Shown here piece by piece: positions 56,256 through 64,000 of a stretch of 64,000 nt of DNA (positions are counted from its first letter, which is position 1; each line of letters opens with the position of its first letter). The stretch covers positions 1 through 64,000 of the forward strand of contig JAWKTK010000022.1 of assembly GCA_041399205.1 (NCBI GenBank), read 5' to 3'. A model generated the notes under the pieces. It saw nothing but the letters and a program-made list of their open reading frames with translations. It did not search any database and had not been told where the DNA came from. A program made the translations under genes and the position numbers. The stretch is from JAGQOZ01 sp041399205. Its GTDB lineage: Bacteria; Planctomycetota; Planctomycetia; Pirellulales; Pirellulaceae.

Positions 56256-56370
56256 GACTGATGATCTCCCACTGTCTTTGTCCGAATTTCGTAAAGCGAA
56301 AGTATATCGATTCCACATTGACTGGCAACCGCAGGTGGTTTCTTCGCCATTTTTCCTGGTTCGAAGCCAG

Positions 56371-57168
56371 CTATTTCTTGGCCGCGAACGGCCGAGTTAC
56401 CGCCAGCACTTCGCCCAACACTTCTTTCGTGGCACCAATCCCCTCGCCAGAATCCACCGTTGGATTTCCGTTCCAATCGGTGAACGCACCGCCTGCCTCT
56501 TCCATCACGGGCAAAATGGCCGCCGCATCCCAGATGCTCATCACCGGATCCACCATCGCTAAAGCTCGGCCCGTCGCCACCAAGTAATATCCGTAGCAAT
56601 CTCCCCAAGTTCGGCCGTACCAAGCCTTTTCCTCCAACTGCAAGTGGACATCCAGCGCGTTTCTGGCCTGGAATGTCTTGACTTCGCTGGTAACGTAAAC
56701 GCCTTCTGATAAAGACTTTGCGTTCGACACTCGGGCTGGAATTCGTGCACCCTGGCCGTTTTGCTGAAAAGCGCCGGATCCAGAAGCTGCAAAGACTCGG
56801 CAATCCAGCGCAGGTAGTTCAATGACGCCAATCACCGGCTTGCCTTCGCAGAGAACCCCTACCAATGTGCCATAGAGTGGAACGCCAGTGATAAAAGATT
56901 TGGTGCCATCAATCGGATCCACCACCCAGGTAAAGCCGGACGTTCCTGCGGACTGGCCGAATTCTTCGCCAATGACGGCATCCGAGCTAAATTGGGCTTC
57001 AATTTCAGCTCGTAAATAGACCTCCGCGGCTTTATCGGCATCGGTCACGGGCGTGCTGTCAGCTTTTTTTTCGACTTGAAATTGCTTGCGCAGGTCTTCC
57101 ACAATTTGGCCCGCCCCTTGGGCAATCCGGATGGCCAGTTCCAGTCGATCCGTAATCTCAGGAGTCAA
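56371..57168 (-). CDS. hisN: Inositol monophosphatase-family histidinol-phosphatase (HisN type)
   Basis: The family metal-binding motifs are present: DAVIGEEFG (Glu near 69), WVVDPIDGTKSFITGVPLYG, and SIWDAAAILPVMEEAGG in the C-terminal third. HisN removes phosphate from histidinol phosphate in histidine synthesis. The DPIDGTKSFITG variant fits HisN better than SuhB or CysQ, but related inositol or adenosine-phosphate phosphatases are possible. The start is placed at the TTG 57168, because AAAGGA lies six bases before it; the TTG at 57183 falls ahead of that site. The product has 265 residues. Confidence 0.85.
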   Translation of the reverse strand: MTPEITDRLELAIRIAQGAGQIVEDLRKQFQVEKKADSTPVTDADKAAEVYLRAEIEAQFSSDAVIGEEFGQSAGTSGFTWVVDPIDGTKSFITGVPLYGTLVGVLCEGKPVIGVIELPALDCRVFAASGSGAFQQNGQGARIPARVSNAKSLSEGVYVTSEVKTFQARNALDVHLQLEEKAWYGRTWGDCYGYYLVATGRALAMVDPVMSIWDAAAILPVMEEAGGAFTDWNGNPTVDSGEGIGATKEVLGEVLAVTRPFAAKK

Positions 57169-57332
57169 AACAAGTCCTTTCAAAATAGGGATTTATCGGA
57201 CAGTGGTCCTGCTGTAATGACGATAAAAAATCAGTTTAGTGAATCAGGGTTGCCTTGCGTGCTACAACGTGCATGTGGTACCCTTAGCCCCTTGGTGAAG
57301 AAAGAAATATACCGGCTATCCGGAGGTTCGAA

Positions 57333-57533
57333 ATGACAATTGATAAAAGCCTAAAAGTTCGCCGCGGCGCGATCAGCAATCGTAACGTGCTGACTCGAGT
57401 TGAGCGACTTGCCAAACTCATTGAAACTGATCGCTGGACGGATGACAGCACCATTTTGGGTCTTCCCAAAGTTCGGGTCCAGAAGGTGAGCTTGAAGAAG
57501 AAAAAGAAGGTCAAGAAAGAAGACGACAAGTAA
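57333..57533 (+). CDS. Small basic protein of the Chlamydiae/Verrucomicrobia/Planctomycetes type
   Basis: This 66-residue protein (MTIDKSLKVRRGAISNRNVL, RVERLAKLIETDRWTDDSTI, LGLPKVRVQKVSLKKKKKVK) matches TIGR04137, a short basic protein confined to the PVC group. It is encoded alone, with CGGAGG upstream of the ATG and a strong terminator after it. Its charge and conservation suggest an RNA- or ribosome-associated role, but the function is not known. It is a good lineage marker. Confidence 0.93.
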   Translation: MTIDKSLKVRRGAISNRNVLTRVERLAKLIETDRWTDDSTILGLPKVRVQKVSLKKKKKVKKEDDK

Positions 57534-57564
57534 CGTTTGTCCGTCTCAATCAATCCAATCGAAG

Positions 57565-57590
57565 AGCCGAGCAATCCTGCTCGGCTTTTT
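57565..57590 (+). terminator. Rho-independent terminator after the small basic protein gene
   Basis: AGCCGAGC (57565-57572) and GCTCGGCT (57579-57586) form a perfect 8-bp stem with a six-base loop, followed by a T run to 57590. It lies 32 bases after the stop of the plus-strand small basic protein gene. This is the clearest plus-strand intrinsic terminator in the window. Confidence 0.9.
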
Positions 57591-57632
57591 CTCTTTGGGC
57601 GTCCCGGTTTCAGCGAGCGAACTAGCCGGCAC

Positions 57633-58295
57633 CTAGTCCACCAGCGCCAAGCTTCCCCACAACGTGGGATCTGAAGTGAACGGATATTCGGGCCCCAGCG
57701 TGTAGCTTTGCCATCCAAGTTCTCGGTCGATCACCGCGTAGCTGAAGCCGATTCGCGAATGCTCGACGGGATCATAGCCTGTAATCGCTTCGCCCGGAAT
57801 GAACGCTCGCAACAAGTACCCGTCGATTCGCTTTTCCGAATAGACTTTCAGCTCTCCATCAGCAACCGGCTTGGGATGCTCTTTCGCTCGAGCAATTGAA
57901 ACCAACTTGGCGCAAGGTTCGTCCAACAGTCTACCAGCGCCTTGGGGCAAGAACGCAAACCGATGGCAAAACCGGTTAGCTCGGTGTACGCCCTGAGTAT
58001 TTCGCGTGTCCAACCAGATAGATAGTCCGTCACTGTCCTCTAACCGAGTTTCACGGCACCATGGCGTCTGCTTTTTTCCGGATACTCGCAGGTCAATCCA
58101 CAGCCCAGTCGCGGACCAAGCCAATCGAAAGTCGCCAAACAACGGGCCATTATCCAGTTCCGCGCGAAAGCTAGGAATGCCATGCCGCACGTCCAATTCT
58201 GCACCTTGCCTGCTCCACGAACCATCGAACCGGTGGCAGTTTGCAGAAACGTTGAACAGAAACGCGGGCGTGATCAGTGGCGTGGCGGACGACAT
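57633..58295 (-). CDS. DOMON/CBM9-like beta-sandwich protein, third gene of the bta operon
   Basis: From ATG 58295 the 220-residue protein has the layout of DOMON/CBM9-like domains: an N-terminal strand pair, LFGDFRLAWSATGLWIDLRV, then LEDSDGLSIWLDTRNTQGVH with the conserved DG-W-DTR core, and a C-terminal GYLLRAFIPGEAITGYDPVE, RIGFSYAVIDRELGWQSYTL. It has no signal peptide. CBM9-like domains bind carbohydrate or act as scaffolds, but no ligand can be named. It starts 17 bases after btaB and is probably cotranscribed with the betaine-lipid genes. The link to lipid synthesis is inference from position. Confidence 0.65.
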   Translation of the reverse strand: MSSATPLITPAFLFNVSANCHRFDGSWSRQGAELDVRHGIPSFRAELDNGPLFGDFRLAWSATGLWIDLRVSGKKQTPWCRETRLEDSDGLSIWLDTRNTQGVHRANRFCHRFAFLPQGAGRLLDEPCAKLVSIARAKEHPKPVADGELKVYSEKRIDGYLLRAFIPGEAITGYDPVEHSRIGFSYAVIDRELGWQSYTLGPEYPFTSDPTLWGSLALVD

Positions 58296-58311
58296 AAATG
58301 GAAACTCGATT

Positions 58312-59055
58312 CTACGAATCAACGTGTGGCAACCGCCCCAAATACGTGTAGTAGGGCACTCGGACAATCGGCAAATACGGCACTTTCGCTCGATTCTCTG
58401 TCAGCTGCAAACATTCAAAGTGACGATCCAAGTAGGGCAAATGATCCGCCGACGGAAAAACGTTGTCATTGGAAAACCAACTGGGCCAGAAGCTGCGAGT
58501 AAACCAATTATGGGAAACTCGATTTTTCGCTGGATATTTCCGAGCGATATAAAAATCAACCACGCCGATCAGTCCACCCGGTTTCAGGATTCGCCGAGCA
58601 TTGTCCATGGCGGCAAACCAATCGGGAATCATGGTTAGCGAATAGGAAAACGTCACCACGTCCGCACTGCCTGCGGGCGGAGTGAATGTGGTGGCGTCTG
58701 CTTCGCTGGTCGAAACATTGGTCCACGCGTTTTCTTGAATTCGCTGTTGAGCGACATCCAATAACGACTTGGACAAATCAACCAGATGCACGTGCTGTAG
58801 ACGAGCCAGTGTTTCGGTGCCGGCGAATTCCACGTTCGCGCCCGTGCCGCCACCCATGTCCACCCACACGGCATTGTCGGGGAAGGGAATCGAAGCCACC
58901 ATTTCCTGACGGCCCTTCAGCAATCGCTTGCGAAAATCATCGTAGGCACCCGCTTGGCCTGAATAAAAGCTGTCCAAACGCGCCGCGTGGTCATCTCCCT
59001 TGACTCGCTTAAAAGCCAAGTGATATAGGACCTTTAGATCAGCCAAGAAACTCAT
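58312..59055 (-). CDS. btaB: Methyltransferase of betaine-lipid synthesis (BtaB type)
   Basis: The 247-residue class I SAM-dependent methyltransferase carries VWVDMGGGTGANVEFAG (SAM loop), LVDLSKSLLDVA, DATTFTPPAGSADVVTFSYS and ILKPGGLIGVVDFYIARK. The N-terminus YSGQAGAYDDFRKRLLKGRQ matches BtaB. BtaB adds three methyl groups to the homoserine head group made by BtaA, giving the trimethyl betaine lipid DGTS. The btaA gene lies 33 bases upstream on the same strand, which supports the assignment. ATG 59055 has GGAG five bases before. Confidence 0.9.
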   Translation of the reverse strand: MSFLADLKVLYHLAFKRVKGDDHAARLDSFYSGQAGAYDDFRKRLLKGRQEMVASIPFPDNAVWVDMGGGTGANVEFAGTETLARLQHVHLVDLSKSLLDVAQQRIQENAWTNVSTSEADATTFTPPAGSADVVTFSYSLTMIPDWFAAMDNARRILKPGGLIGVVDFYIARKYPAKNRVSHNWFTRSFWPSWFSNDNVFPSADHLPYLDRHFECLQLTENRAKVPYLPIVRVPYYTYLGRLPHVDS

Positions 59056-59088
59056 GGCACTCCATTTCCGACGAACCCATCACCGCTG

Positions 59089-60279
59089 CTAGGCTGCGAT
59101 TCCCGCGATGTAGAAACTGCCATACGTGTGAACTCGATCCTTTTCGTGCAATTCGTTGGCCAAGTCCGTGTTGTAGGAAAGCAAATCGACCAGCTCTGTT
59201 TTCTGGCCCTTGTAATTCACGGCAACTCGGTCCACAAAATCGGTTCGCAAACCACCGCTGCGCCACAGGAATCGCGCGTCCGGAGTGGCATTATCCAGAA
59301 TGGCCTGCCATTCCGATTCCAGCAACGGGAACCGATAGCTGGACAGCCAGTCCATATGGTCCAGCAGGACAAACCGAGAAATCTTGGTGTCGGTTGCTTC
59401 TAGGAAGCCTTGCACGGTCTGTGTGTGTGTGGTGATTCGATCAACCAGGCCATCTTTCAGGCGTTGAAAATTGTCGGGCTTGAGATATTCAGGGCAGCAG
59501 TCGGCCGAATACGAACCCGCCAAGTAAACTCGCCAAAAATAGTTGTCCATGATCGGCAATTTGGCAAAGACCGCTTCGACGCAATCTTCCATAAACTTGA
59601 CGATACCGCCTTCGTAATCTCGATCCACCTGCTGGCGTTGTGCTTTGGGAACGCCCACCATGGATAGCGTGGCGTCACGTCCCAACGCGAATTTAATCAT
59701 GTTGCTCCAAAAACGATCTCGCAAATGTTTGTCGTAGATTTCACGCTGTTCCGAAACATCCTTGGCATTGAGCAATTCGTTCAGCCAACGTCGGCAGCGA
59801 ATCACGCGATCCACGTACAAATTCATCGCTCGCGCAAACGCACCCGAAGTTCCGCGAAAGTAAAACGGTCGCCTGGGATGATCAAAAAATTTGATCCAAC
59901 GATCCCAATAAGCTTGCGTCCAATTCGATAATCCGCCGCGAAGTTTCTGGCGGTATATCGATTCCGCATTTGGCAAGGTGCCCGTGCCGAACATGGCAAA
60001 GAAATCTTCGTACTCTAGTTTTCGAATCGCTTCCTGCTTGAGTTCAAGCAGCGCATTCTGTCGAGGATTCATGTCCACCGCATGGACGCTTTGAGGGCCT
60101 TCCAGCGCATAGTCCAAGGCATTGCAACCGGCCGAAGTGATCACCAACACGGAATCATGCGGCCCCAGCTCCAAAGCCACTCGATCCAATCTTGGATCTT
60201 CCCAGCAGGTGTTGTAGACCAAGTTATTACCGTGAACCATGTTGAACATGCGGCTGTTCAACCAATCCGACACCTTCAT
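59089..60279 (-). CDS. btaA: S-adenosylmethionine:diacylglycerol 3-amino-3-carboxypropyl transferase (BtaA type, DUF3419)
   Basis: The 396-residue protein matches the BtaA/DUF3419 family: YNTCWEDPRLDRVALELGPH, DSVLVITSAGCNALDYALEG (SAM-binding), VHAVDMNPRQNALLELKQEA, CCPEYLKPDN, and FVLLDHMDWLSSY. BtaA moves the 3-amino-3-carboxypropyl group of SAM onto diacylglycerol, the first step to the phosphorus-free lipid DGTS. The start has GAGGA six bases upstream. Synthesis of such lipids often rises under phosphate limitation; no Pho-box-like promoter is obvious upstream. The acyltransferase-like and lipid-degradation genes sometimes linked to btaAB are not seen. Confidence 0.92.
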   Translation of the reverse strand: MKVSDWLNSRMFNMVHGNNLVYNTCWEDPRLDRVALELGPHDSVLVITSAGCNALDYALEGPQSVHAVDMNPRQNALLELKQEAIRKLEYEDFFAMFGTGTLPNAESIYRQKLRGGLSNWTQAYWDRWIKFFDHPRRPFYFRGTSGAFARAMNLYVDRVIRCRRWLNELLNAKDVSEQREIYDKHLRDRFWSNMIKFALGRDATLSMVGVPKAQRQQVDRDYEGGIVKFMEDCVEAVFAKLPIMDNYFWRVYLAGSYSADCCPEYLKPDNFQRLKDGLVDRITTHTQTVQGFLEATDTKISRFVLLDHMDWLSSYRFPLLESEWQAILDNATPDARFLWRSGGLRTDFVDRVAVNYKGQKTELVDLLSYNTDLANELHEKDRVHTYGSFYIAGIAA

Positions 60280-60407
60280 CGAATTCCTCTTTGGAATGTA
60301 AAGAAAAACTACTTCAAGATCAGCTCAGATTGTACAAGCGAGCCATCCAAGAACAAAGCCCCGGAGCAACTGGGAAAGTTCATCACCGACAAGCATTGTC
60401 GAGAAAC

Positions 60408-60456
60408 AAAAAAAGCGTCCCCGGCGGAGAAGATTCAAGAGACATGCCGGGGACGC
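60408..60456 (-). terminator. Rho-independent terminator of the kor-CBS operon
   Basis: GCGTCCCCGGC (60415-60425) and GCCGGGGACGC (60446-60456) form an 11-bp GC-rich stem with a 20-base loop. On the minus strand it is followed by a seven-T run (60414-60408). It lies 30 bases after the CBS gene stop and ahead of btaA. Confidence 0.9.
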
Positions 60457-60485
60457 ATCCAGGGGGCTCGTTAAGGAGCCAGAGA

Positions 60486-61013
60486 TTAAGCAACCTCTGG
60501 CTCAATCATCTTTGCATTAAGATACCACAAGATGTCACGGACGGAAATAACCCCTTCAATATTTTCTGAGCCATCCACAATAGGGACGTGCCGAAAGCTT
60601 CCCAAGTCCATCTGATGGACGGCGTAGGCAATCTTAGAATTATTGGACAGCCCTTGAGGGCCCTTGGTCATGACCGTTGCAATTGGCGAACCGTAGGCAG
60701 GATCGGCAGGATTGAGTCTCAACAAGGCGTCTCGTTCTGAAAAAACACCGACCAGCGAACCATCGTCCGCAACGACAAACACACAGCCAATGCCGCGTTC
60801 GACCATCAATGACAAAACTTCGCCGATTGTCGAACTGTCCTTGACCGTGATGGGAACTTTGGGCGTCAGCAACGAGATTCGGTCTTTCAAGAGACCTCGC
60901 TCGACTGGATTCCGAGCTTCATAAAGATGACTGTCTGACAGTGAAACGCCGCATTCACGACAGTGGTCGTCACCTTCGATATTTTCCGCATCACATACCG
61001 GACAATGTATCAT
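60486..61013 (-). CDS. CBS-pair protein with N-terminal zinc ribbon
   Basis: From ATG 61013 the protein has 175 residues. The first 25 hold a zinc-ribbon-like MIHCPVCDAENIEGDDHCRE followed by CG. Two CBS motifs follow: TIGEVLSLMVERGIGCVFVV, then LVGVFSERDALLRL, and KIAYAVHQMDLGSFRHVPIV, then IEGVISVRDILWYL. CBS pairs bind adenine nucleotides and sense energy state. The start overlaps the korB stop (ATGA), so synthesis is tied to the oxidoreductase and it may regulate that enzyme. No other domain is present. Confidence 0.87.
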   Translation of the reverse strand: MIHCPVCDAENIEGDDHCRECGVSLSDSHLYEARNPVERGLLKDRISLLTPKVPITVKDSSTIGEVLSLMVERGIGCVFVVADDGSLVGVFSERDALLRLNPADPAYGSPIATVMTKGPQGLSNNSKIAYAVHQMDLGSFRHVPIVDGSENIEGVISVRDILWYLNAKMIEPEVA

Positions 61014-62026
61014 TCCACCACCCAAGTATCACCAGAATTAAAGAGTTTGTCCAAGTTTCCTTCGCCCTTATCGGCAATGGCTTTTTCCACCTGCTTGTTC
61101 AATTCGTCATCGTACTTTGGAGCATCTACTGCTCGGAACACCCCAATCGGTTCAGGGAACTCCGGATGCCGCATGCGGCTCAATAGATACGCCAAGCTAG
61201 GTTCGACGGCTCTTTCATCATGAAACAAAAGGTCGTCTTCGGAAATGCCTTTTCCTAGTTCGACAACTTCTGGCTCCATGCCGTTCAGCCGAATCCCCTT
61301 GTCTCGGTTGGCACCAAAAATCAACGGCTTTCCGTGCTCCAATTCGACGGTCGTATCGGCTTTCGATTGCTTGTCGGTAGCATAACTGTAGGCACCATCA
61401 TTGAAAACGTTGCAGTTTTGATACACTTCTACGAACGCGGTGCCTTTGTGCTCGGCAGCTCGCTGCAACACCATGCCCAGGTGCTTAATGTTCACGTCAA
61501 TCGACCTGGCGACAAACGTCGCTTCACAGCCAATGGCAATGGAAAGAGGGTGCAATGGGTTGTCAATAGCTCCCATCGGCGAACTCTTTGTCACTTTGCC
61601 CAAGGGCGAAGTCGGCGAATATTGGCCCTTGGTCAGCCCGTAAATCCGGTTGTTGAAGAGGATAATATTGATGTCCAAATTTCTGCGAATCGCATGCATT
61701 AGGTGATTACCACCAATGCTTAATCCATCACCGTCACCCGTAATGACGAAGACCGTCAAGTCAGGGCGAACGGATTTAACGCCGGTGGCCACCGCCGGTG
61801 CACGACCGTGAATCGAGTGCATTCCGTACGTGTTCATGTAATAGGGAAATCGACTAGAACAGCCAAGTCCGGAAACAAACACCAGCTTCTCTCGAGGAAT
61901 CCCCAGCCCTGGAAGTACCTTCTTCATTTGAGCCAAGATGGAATAATCGCCGCATCCTGGACACCAACGTACGTCTTGATCACTGGCAAAGTCTGACGCT
62001 GTCAAAACGGGCAGTTCGGTACTCAT
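61010..62026 (-). CDS. korB: 2-oxoacid:ferredoxin oxidoreductase, beta subunit (KorB type)
   Basis: The 338-residue protein binds thiamine diphosphate and an iron-sulfur cluster: DVRWCPGCGDYSILAQMKKV near the N-terminus, VSGLGCSSRFPYYMNTYGMH, GRAPAVATGVKSVRPDLTVF, VITGDGDGLSIGGNHLMHAI (ThDP site) and ILFNNRIYGLTKGQYSPTSP. It pairs with the alpha-gamma fusion encoded 80 bases upstream. The enzyme decarboxylates a 2-oxoacid, most likely 2-oxoglutarate, to the acyl-CoA with reduced ferredoxin. The KGQYSPTS block favours 2-oxoglutarate over pyruvate. The downstream CBS gene overlaps its stop. Confidence 0.92.
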   Translation of the reverse strand: MSTELPVLTASDFASDQDVRWCPGCGDYSILAQMKKVLPGLGIPREKLVFVSGLGCSSRFPYYMNTYGMHSIHGRAPAVATGVKSVRPDLTVFVITGDGDGLSIGGNHLMHAIRRNLDINIILFNNRIYGLTKGQYSPTSPLGKVTKSSPMGAIDNPLHPLSIAIGCEATFVARSIDVNIKHLGMVLQRAAEHKGTAFVEVYQNCNVFNDGAYSYATDKQSKADTTVELEHGKPLIFGANRDKGIRLNGMEPEVVELGKGISEDDLLFHDERAVEPSLAYLLSRMRHPEFPEPIGVFRAVDAPKYDDELNKQVEKAIADKGEGNLDKLFNSGDTWVVE

Positions 62027-62106
62027 TTACGCAACCTGATTTTTCGTGACGAATTCTTTGAATGTTTAGAAACAATGATAACCGCTAAAACACCGTAACC
62101 GGCAAA

Positions 62107-63966
62107 CTACTTGAGCTGTGATCGAACGAATTCGACCAATTCAACAACGGTAAACGGTTTCCCCTTTACCTTGTTATACCCAACGGCATCCACCAAATAC
62201 TCGGCGCGAAGCATCATGCGTAACTGACCCATATTCAGTTCAGGGACAATTACTTTCTTGAATCGCTTGAGTATATCCCCCAAGTTCCTGGGGAACGGAT
62301 TCAGATAACGTAGGTGCGCATGTCCTACTGACATTCCGGCATTGTTCAACTGTTGTGTTGCCGTCGTGCACGCCCCGAACGTGCCGCCCCAGCTGACCAG
62401 CAGGACGTCTCCTTCTTGCTTGCCGTTTACCGACTGTTCCGGAATATCGTCAGCCACCAAAGCCACTTTTTTCGCTCGAGTCTTGACCATGTGCTGATGG
62501 TTGTCAGGATCGTAGCTCACGTTGCCCGTGACATCTTTTTTCTCCAAACCACCAATCCGATGTTCCAGACCGGGTGTACCGGGCACGGCCCACGGACGAG
62601 CCAGTCGTTCGTTGCGAGCATAAGGCATGAAGGGCGGATCATCTTCTGCGCGAGGCCCAGGATGAGTTACTTCGATCTTTAATAAATCGGCGGCATTGGG
62701 AATACGCCATGGTTCGGACCCATTCGCAATATAGCCATCGGAAAGCAGCATGACCGGCGCCATGAACCGCGTCGCAATACGCCAAGCTTCTTGTGCCACG
62801 TCAAAGCAGTCTGCCGGGCTCTTTGCGGCAATAATCGGCATGGGGCATTCACCATTACGTCCATACATTGCCTGCCAAAGATCTGACTGTTCTGTCTTGG
62901 TGGGCAACCCGGTACTCGGCCCACCTCGCTGGATGTTAACGATAATCATCGGTAATTCCAGGATCACCCCCAGCCCCAATGCTTCGCCCTTGAGCGCAAT
63001 GCCGGGGCCGCTGGATGTGGTGATTGCCATGGCACCGGCAAACGCGGCGCCGACCGTGGACGTGATGGCAGCAATTTCGTCTTCTGCCTGAAACGTACGA
63101 ACGCCAAAGTTCTTGTATTTGCTTAAATCGTGCAGAATATCGCTGGCAGGCGTAATTGGATACGATCCCAAGAACAAAGGTGTGTTACTTGTTTTTGAGG
63201 CAGCCACCATCCCCAAAGCCAACGCTTGGTTGCCTGTCATATTCTTGTAACGGCCCGGCTCCAATTTCGCTCGATCAACCCGATAGCTGCTCACAAAAGC
63301 GTCGGTTGTTTCGCCGTAATTCCTGCCCGCGCGCAGAGCTTTCATGTTGGCTTCGGCGACATCAGCTTTATTACCGAATTTGGCTTGAATAAACCGTTCC
63401 GTCGGCTCCAAACTGCGGCCATATAGCCAATAGACCAAACCCATGGCGAAAAAGTTGCGACATCGGTCCGCTTCTTTGACGCTCAATCCCAGCCCCTCGA
63501 CCGAATTACGAGTAATCGTGGTCATGGCCACCTTGAACAATTGATACGAATCCAAACTTCCGTCTTCTAACGGATTTGTTTCATATCCCGCTTGTTCTAG
63601 TGACTTCTTGTCGAACGCGTCTTCGTTTGCCACCAAAATCCCGCCTGGCTGTAAGTCGGCCAGGTTTGTCTTTAAGGCCGCAGGATTCATGACGACCAGG
63701 GCGTCCAGTTCGTCACCAGGGGTAAAAATGTCCGAAGACGCAAAATGAATCTGGAATCCACTAACACCGGCCAAAGTTCCGCGCGGAGCACGGATTTCGG
63801 CCGGAAAATCGAGGAACGTTGCCACGTCGTTGCCTGCCAACGCCGAAGTGTTGGTCAACTGCGTACCGGCCAACTGCATACCGTCGCCAGAATCGCCGGC
63901 GAAACGGACAGTTGCGGACTCGATTTGAATGATCCCCTTGGAACTAGGCTGCTCGATAGTTGACAT
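62107..63966 (-). CDS. korA: 2-oxoacid:ferredoxin oxidoreductase, fused gamma-alpha subunit (KorA type)
   Basis: The 619-residue protein has a gamma-type N-terminal domain (VRFAGDSGDGMQLAGTQLTN, FLDFPAEIRAPRGTLAGVSG) joined to an alpha domain (MTGNQALALGMVAA, PLFLGSYPITPASDILHDLS, FQAEDEIAAITSTVGAAFAG, TTSSGPGIALKGEALGLGVI, QRGGPSTGLPTKTEQSDLWQ). This gamma-alpha fusion with a separate beta subunit is the two-subunit KorAB arrangement. It is the first gene of the korA-korB-CBS operon. The start at 63966 leaves only 34 bases of upstream sequence, so its promoter is not in view. Confidence 0.92.
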   Translation of the reverse strand: MSTIEQPSSKGIIQIESATVRFAGDSGDGMQLAGTQLTNTSALAGNDVATFLDFPAEIRAPRGTLAGVSGFQIHFASSDIFTPGDELDALVVMNPAALKTNLADLQPGGILVANEDAFDKKSLEQAGYETNPLEDGSLDSYQLFKVAMTTITRNSVEGLGLSVKEADRCRNFFAMGLVYWLYGRSLEPTERFIQAKFGNKADVAEANMKALRAGRNYGETTDAFVSSYRVDRAKLEPGRYKNMTGNQALALGMVAASKTSNTPLFLGSYPITPASDILHDLSKYKNFGVRTFQAEDEIAAITSTVGAAFAGAMAITTSSGPGIALKGEALGLGVILELPMIIVNIQRGGPSTGLPTKTEQSDLWQAMYGRNGECPMPIIAAKSPADCFDVAQEAWRIATRFMAPVMLLSDGYIANGSEPWRIPNAADLLKIEVTHPGPRAEDDPPFMPYARNERLARPWAVPGTPGLEHRIGGLEKKDVTGNVSYDPDNHQHMVKTRAKKVALVADDIPEQSVNGKQEGDVLLVSWGGTFGACTTATQQLNNAGMSVGHAHLRYLNPFPRNLGDILKRFKKVIVPELNMGQLRMMLRAEYLVDAVGYNKVKGKPFTVVELVEFVRSQLK

Positions 63967-64000
63967 AATTCAATTAAAGTTCTTTACAAATGTTACAAGA

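Overview
The window is chromosomal DNA of a planctomycete, most likely from the Pirellulaceae or a close relative. Markers of that lineage are a DUF1559 prepilin-like protein, a PSCyt1/DUF1549/DUF1553 secreted cytochrome-type protein, PEP-CTERM/dockerin proteins, the planctomycete extracellular N-terminal motif (LEDRRLLA), the short basic protein shared by Chlamydiae, Verrucomicrobia and Planctomycetes, an ECF sigma factor paired with a membrane Ser/Thr kinase, and dispersed repeats of the TAGCCCGAAGCGTCAGCGAG type. No rRNA, tRNA, CRISPR array, transposase, integrase or phage gene was recognised.

Layout. 0-4.1 kb: a minus-strand unit for exported proteins (broken PEP-CTERM protein, prepilin-like protein, DUF4198-like protein cut by the window edge), then a second dockerin/PEP-CTERM gene and a DUF2200 gene. 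4.2-11.5 kb: a TrhO-RluA tRNA/rRNA modification fusion, the PSCyt1-DUF1549-DUF1553 protein, FabI and a glycosyltransferase. 11.6-18.4 kb: secreted proteins (PPC-type, STN/secretin-like, acidic low-complexity, PQQ-propeller). 18.5-25.1 kb: an FAD oxidoreductase-SelD fusion, a receiver protein, a kinase/sigma pair and a GspE-like ATPase. 25.1-29.7 kb: transglutaminase-like, VTT-family membrane, acyltransferase and DUF6268-like outer-membrane proteins. 29.7-34.5 kb: an accessory block of small, mostly unrecognised minus-strand genes bracketed by two direct copies of a 122-bp repeat. 35.3-43.1 kb: one giant multidomain surface protein. 43.2-64 kb: housekeeping and metabolic genes on the minus strand: ccsBA, lipoprotein-like and acidic membrane proteins, two SAM-hydrolase-family genes, gatCAB, rpmB, a HisN-type phosphatase, the btaA/btaB betaine-lipid pair, and korAB with a translationally coupled CBS protein. 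QueD and the small basic protein lie on the plus strand.

A point that affects the whole annotation is that at least nine genes are frameshifted as read. Nearly every break that can be reconstructed is repaired by adding one or two bases to a short homopolymer. The lengths of several genes become exact multiples of three after that repair. I therefore treat them as probably intact genes in an error-containing sequence, and give each its full span and the approximate break positions. True pseudogenisation cannot be excluded.

The observations most worth following are the repeat-bracketed small-gene block, the betaine-lipid operon, the stand-alone C-terminal domain of the SAM-hydrolase family beside a complete family member, the two enzyme fusions, and the nested inverted-repeat elements.
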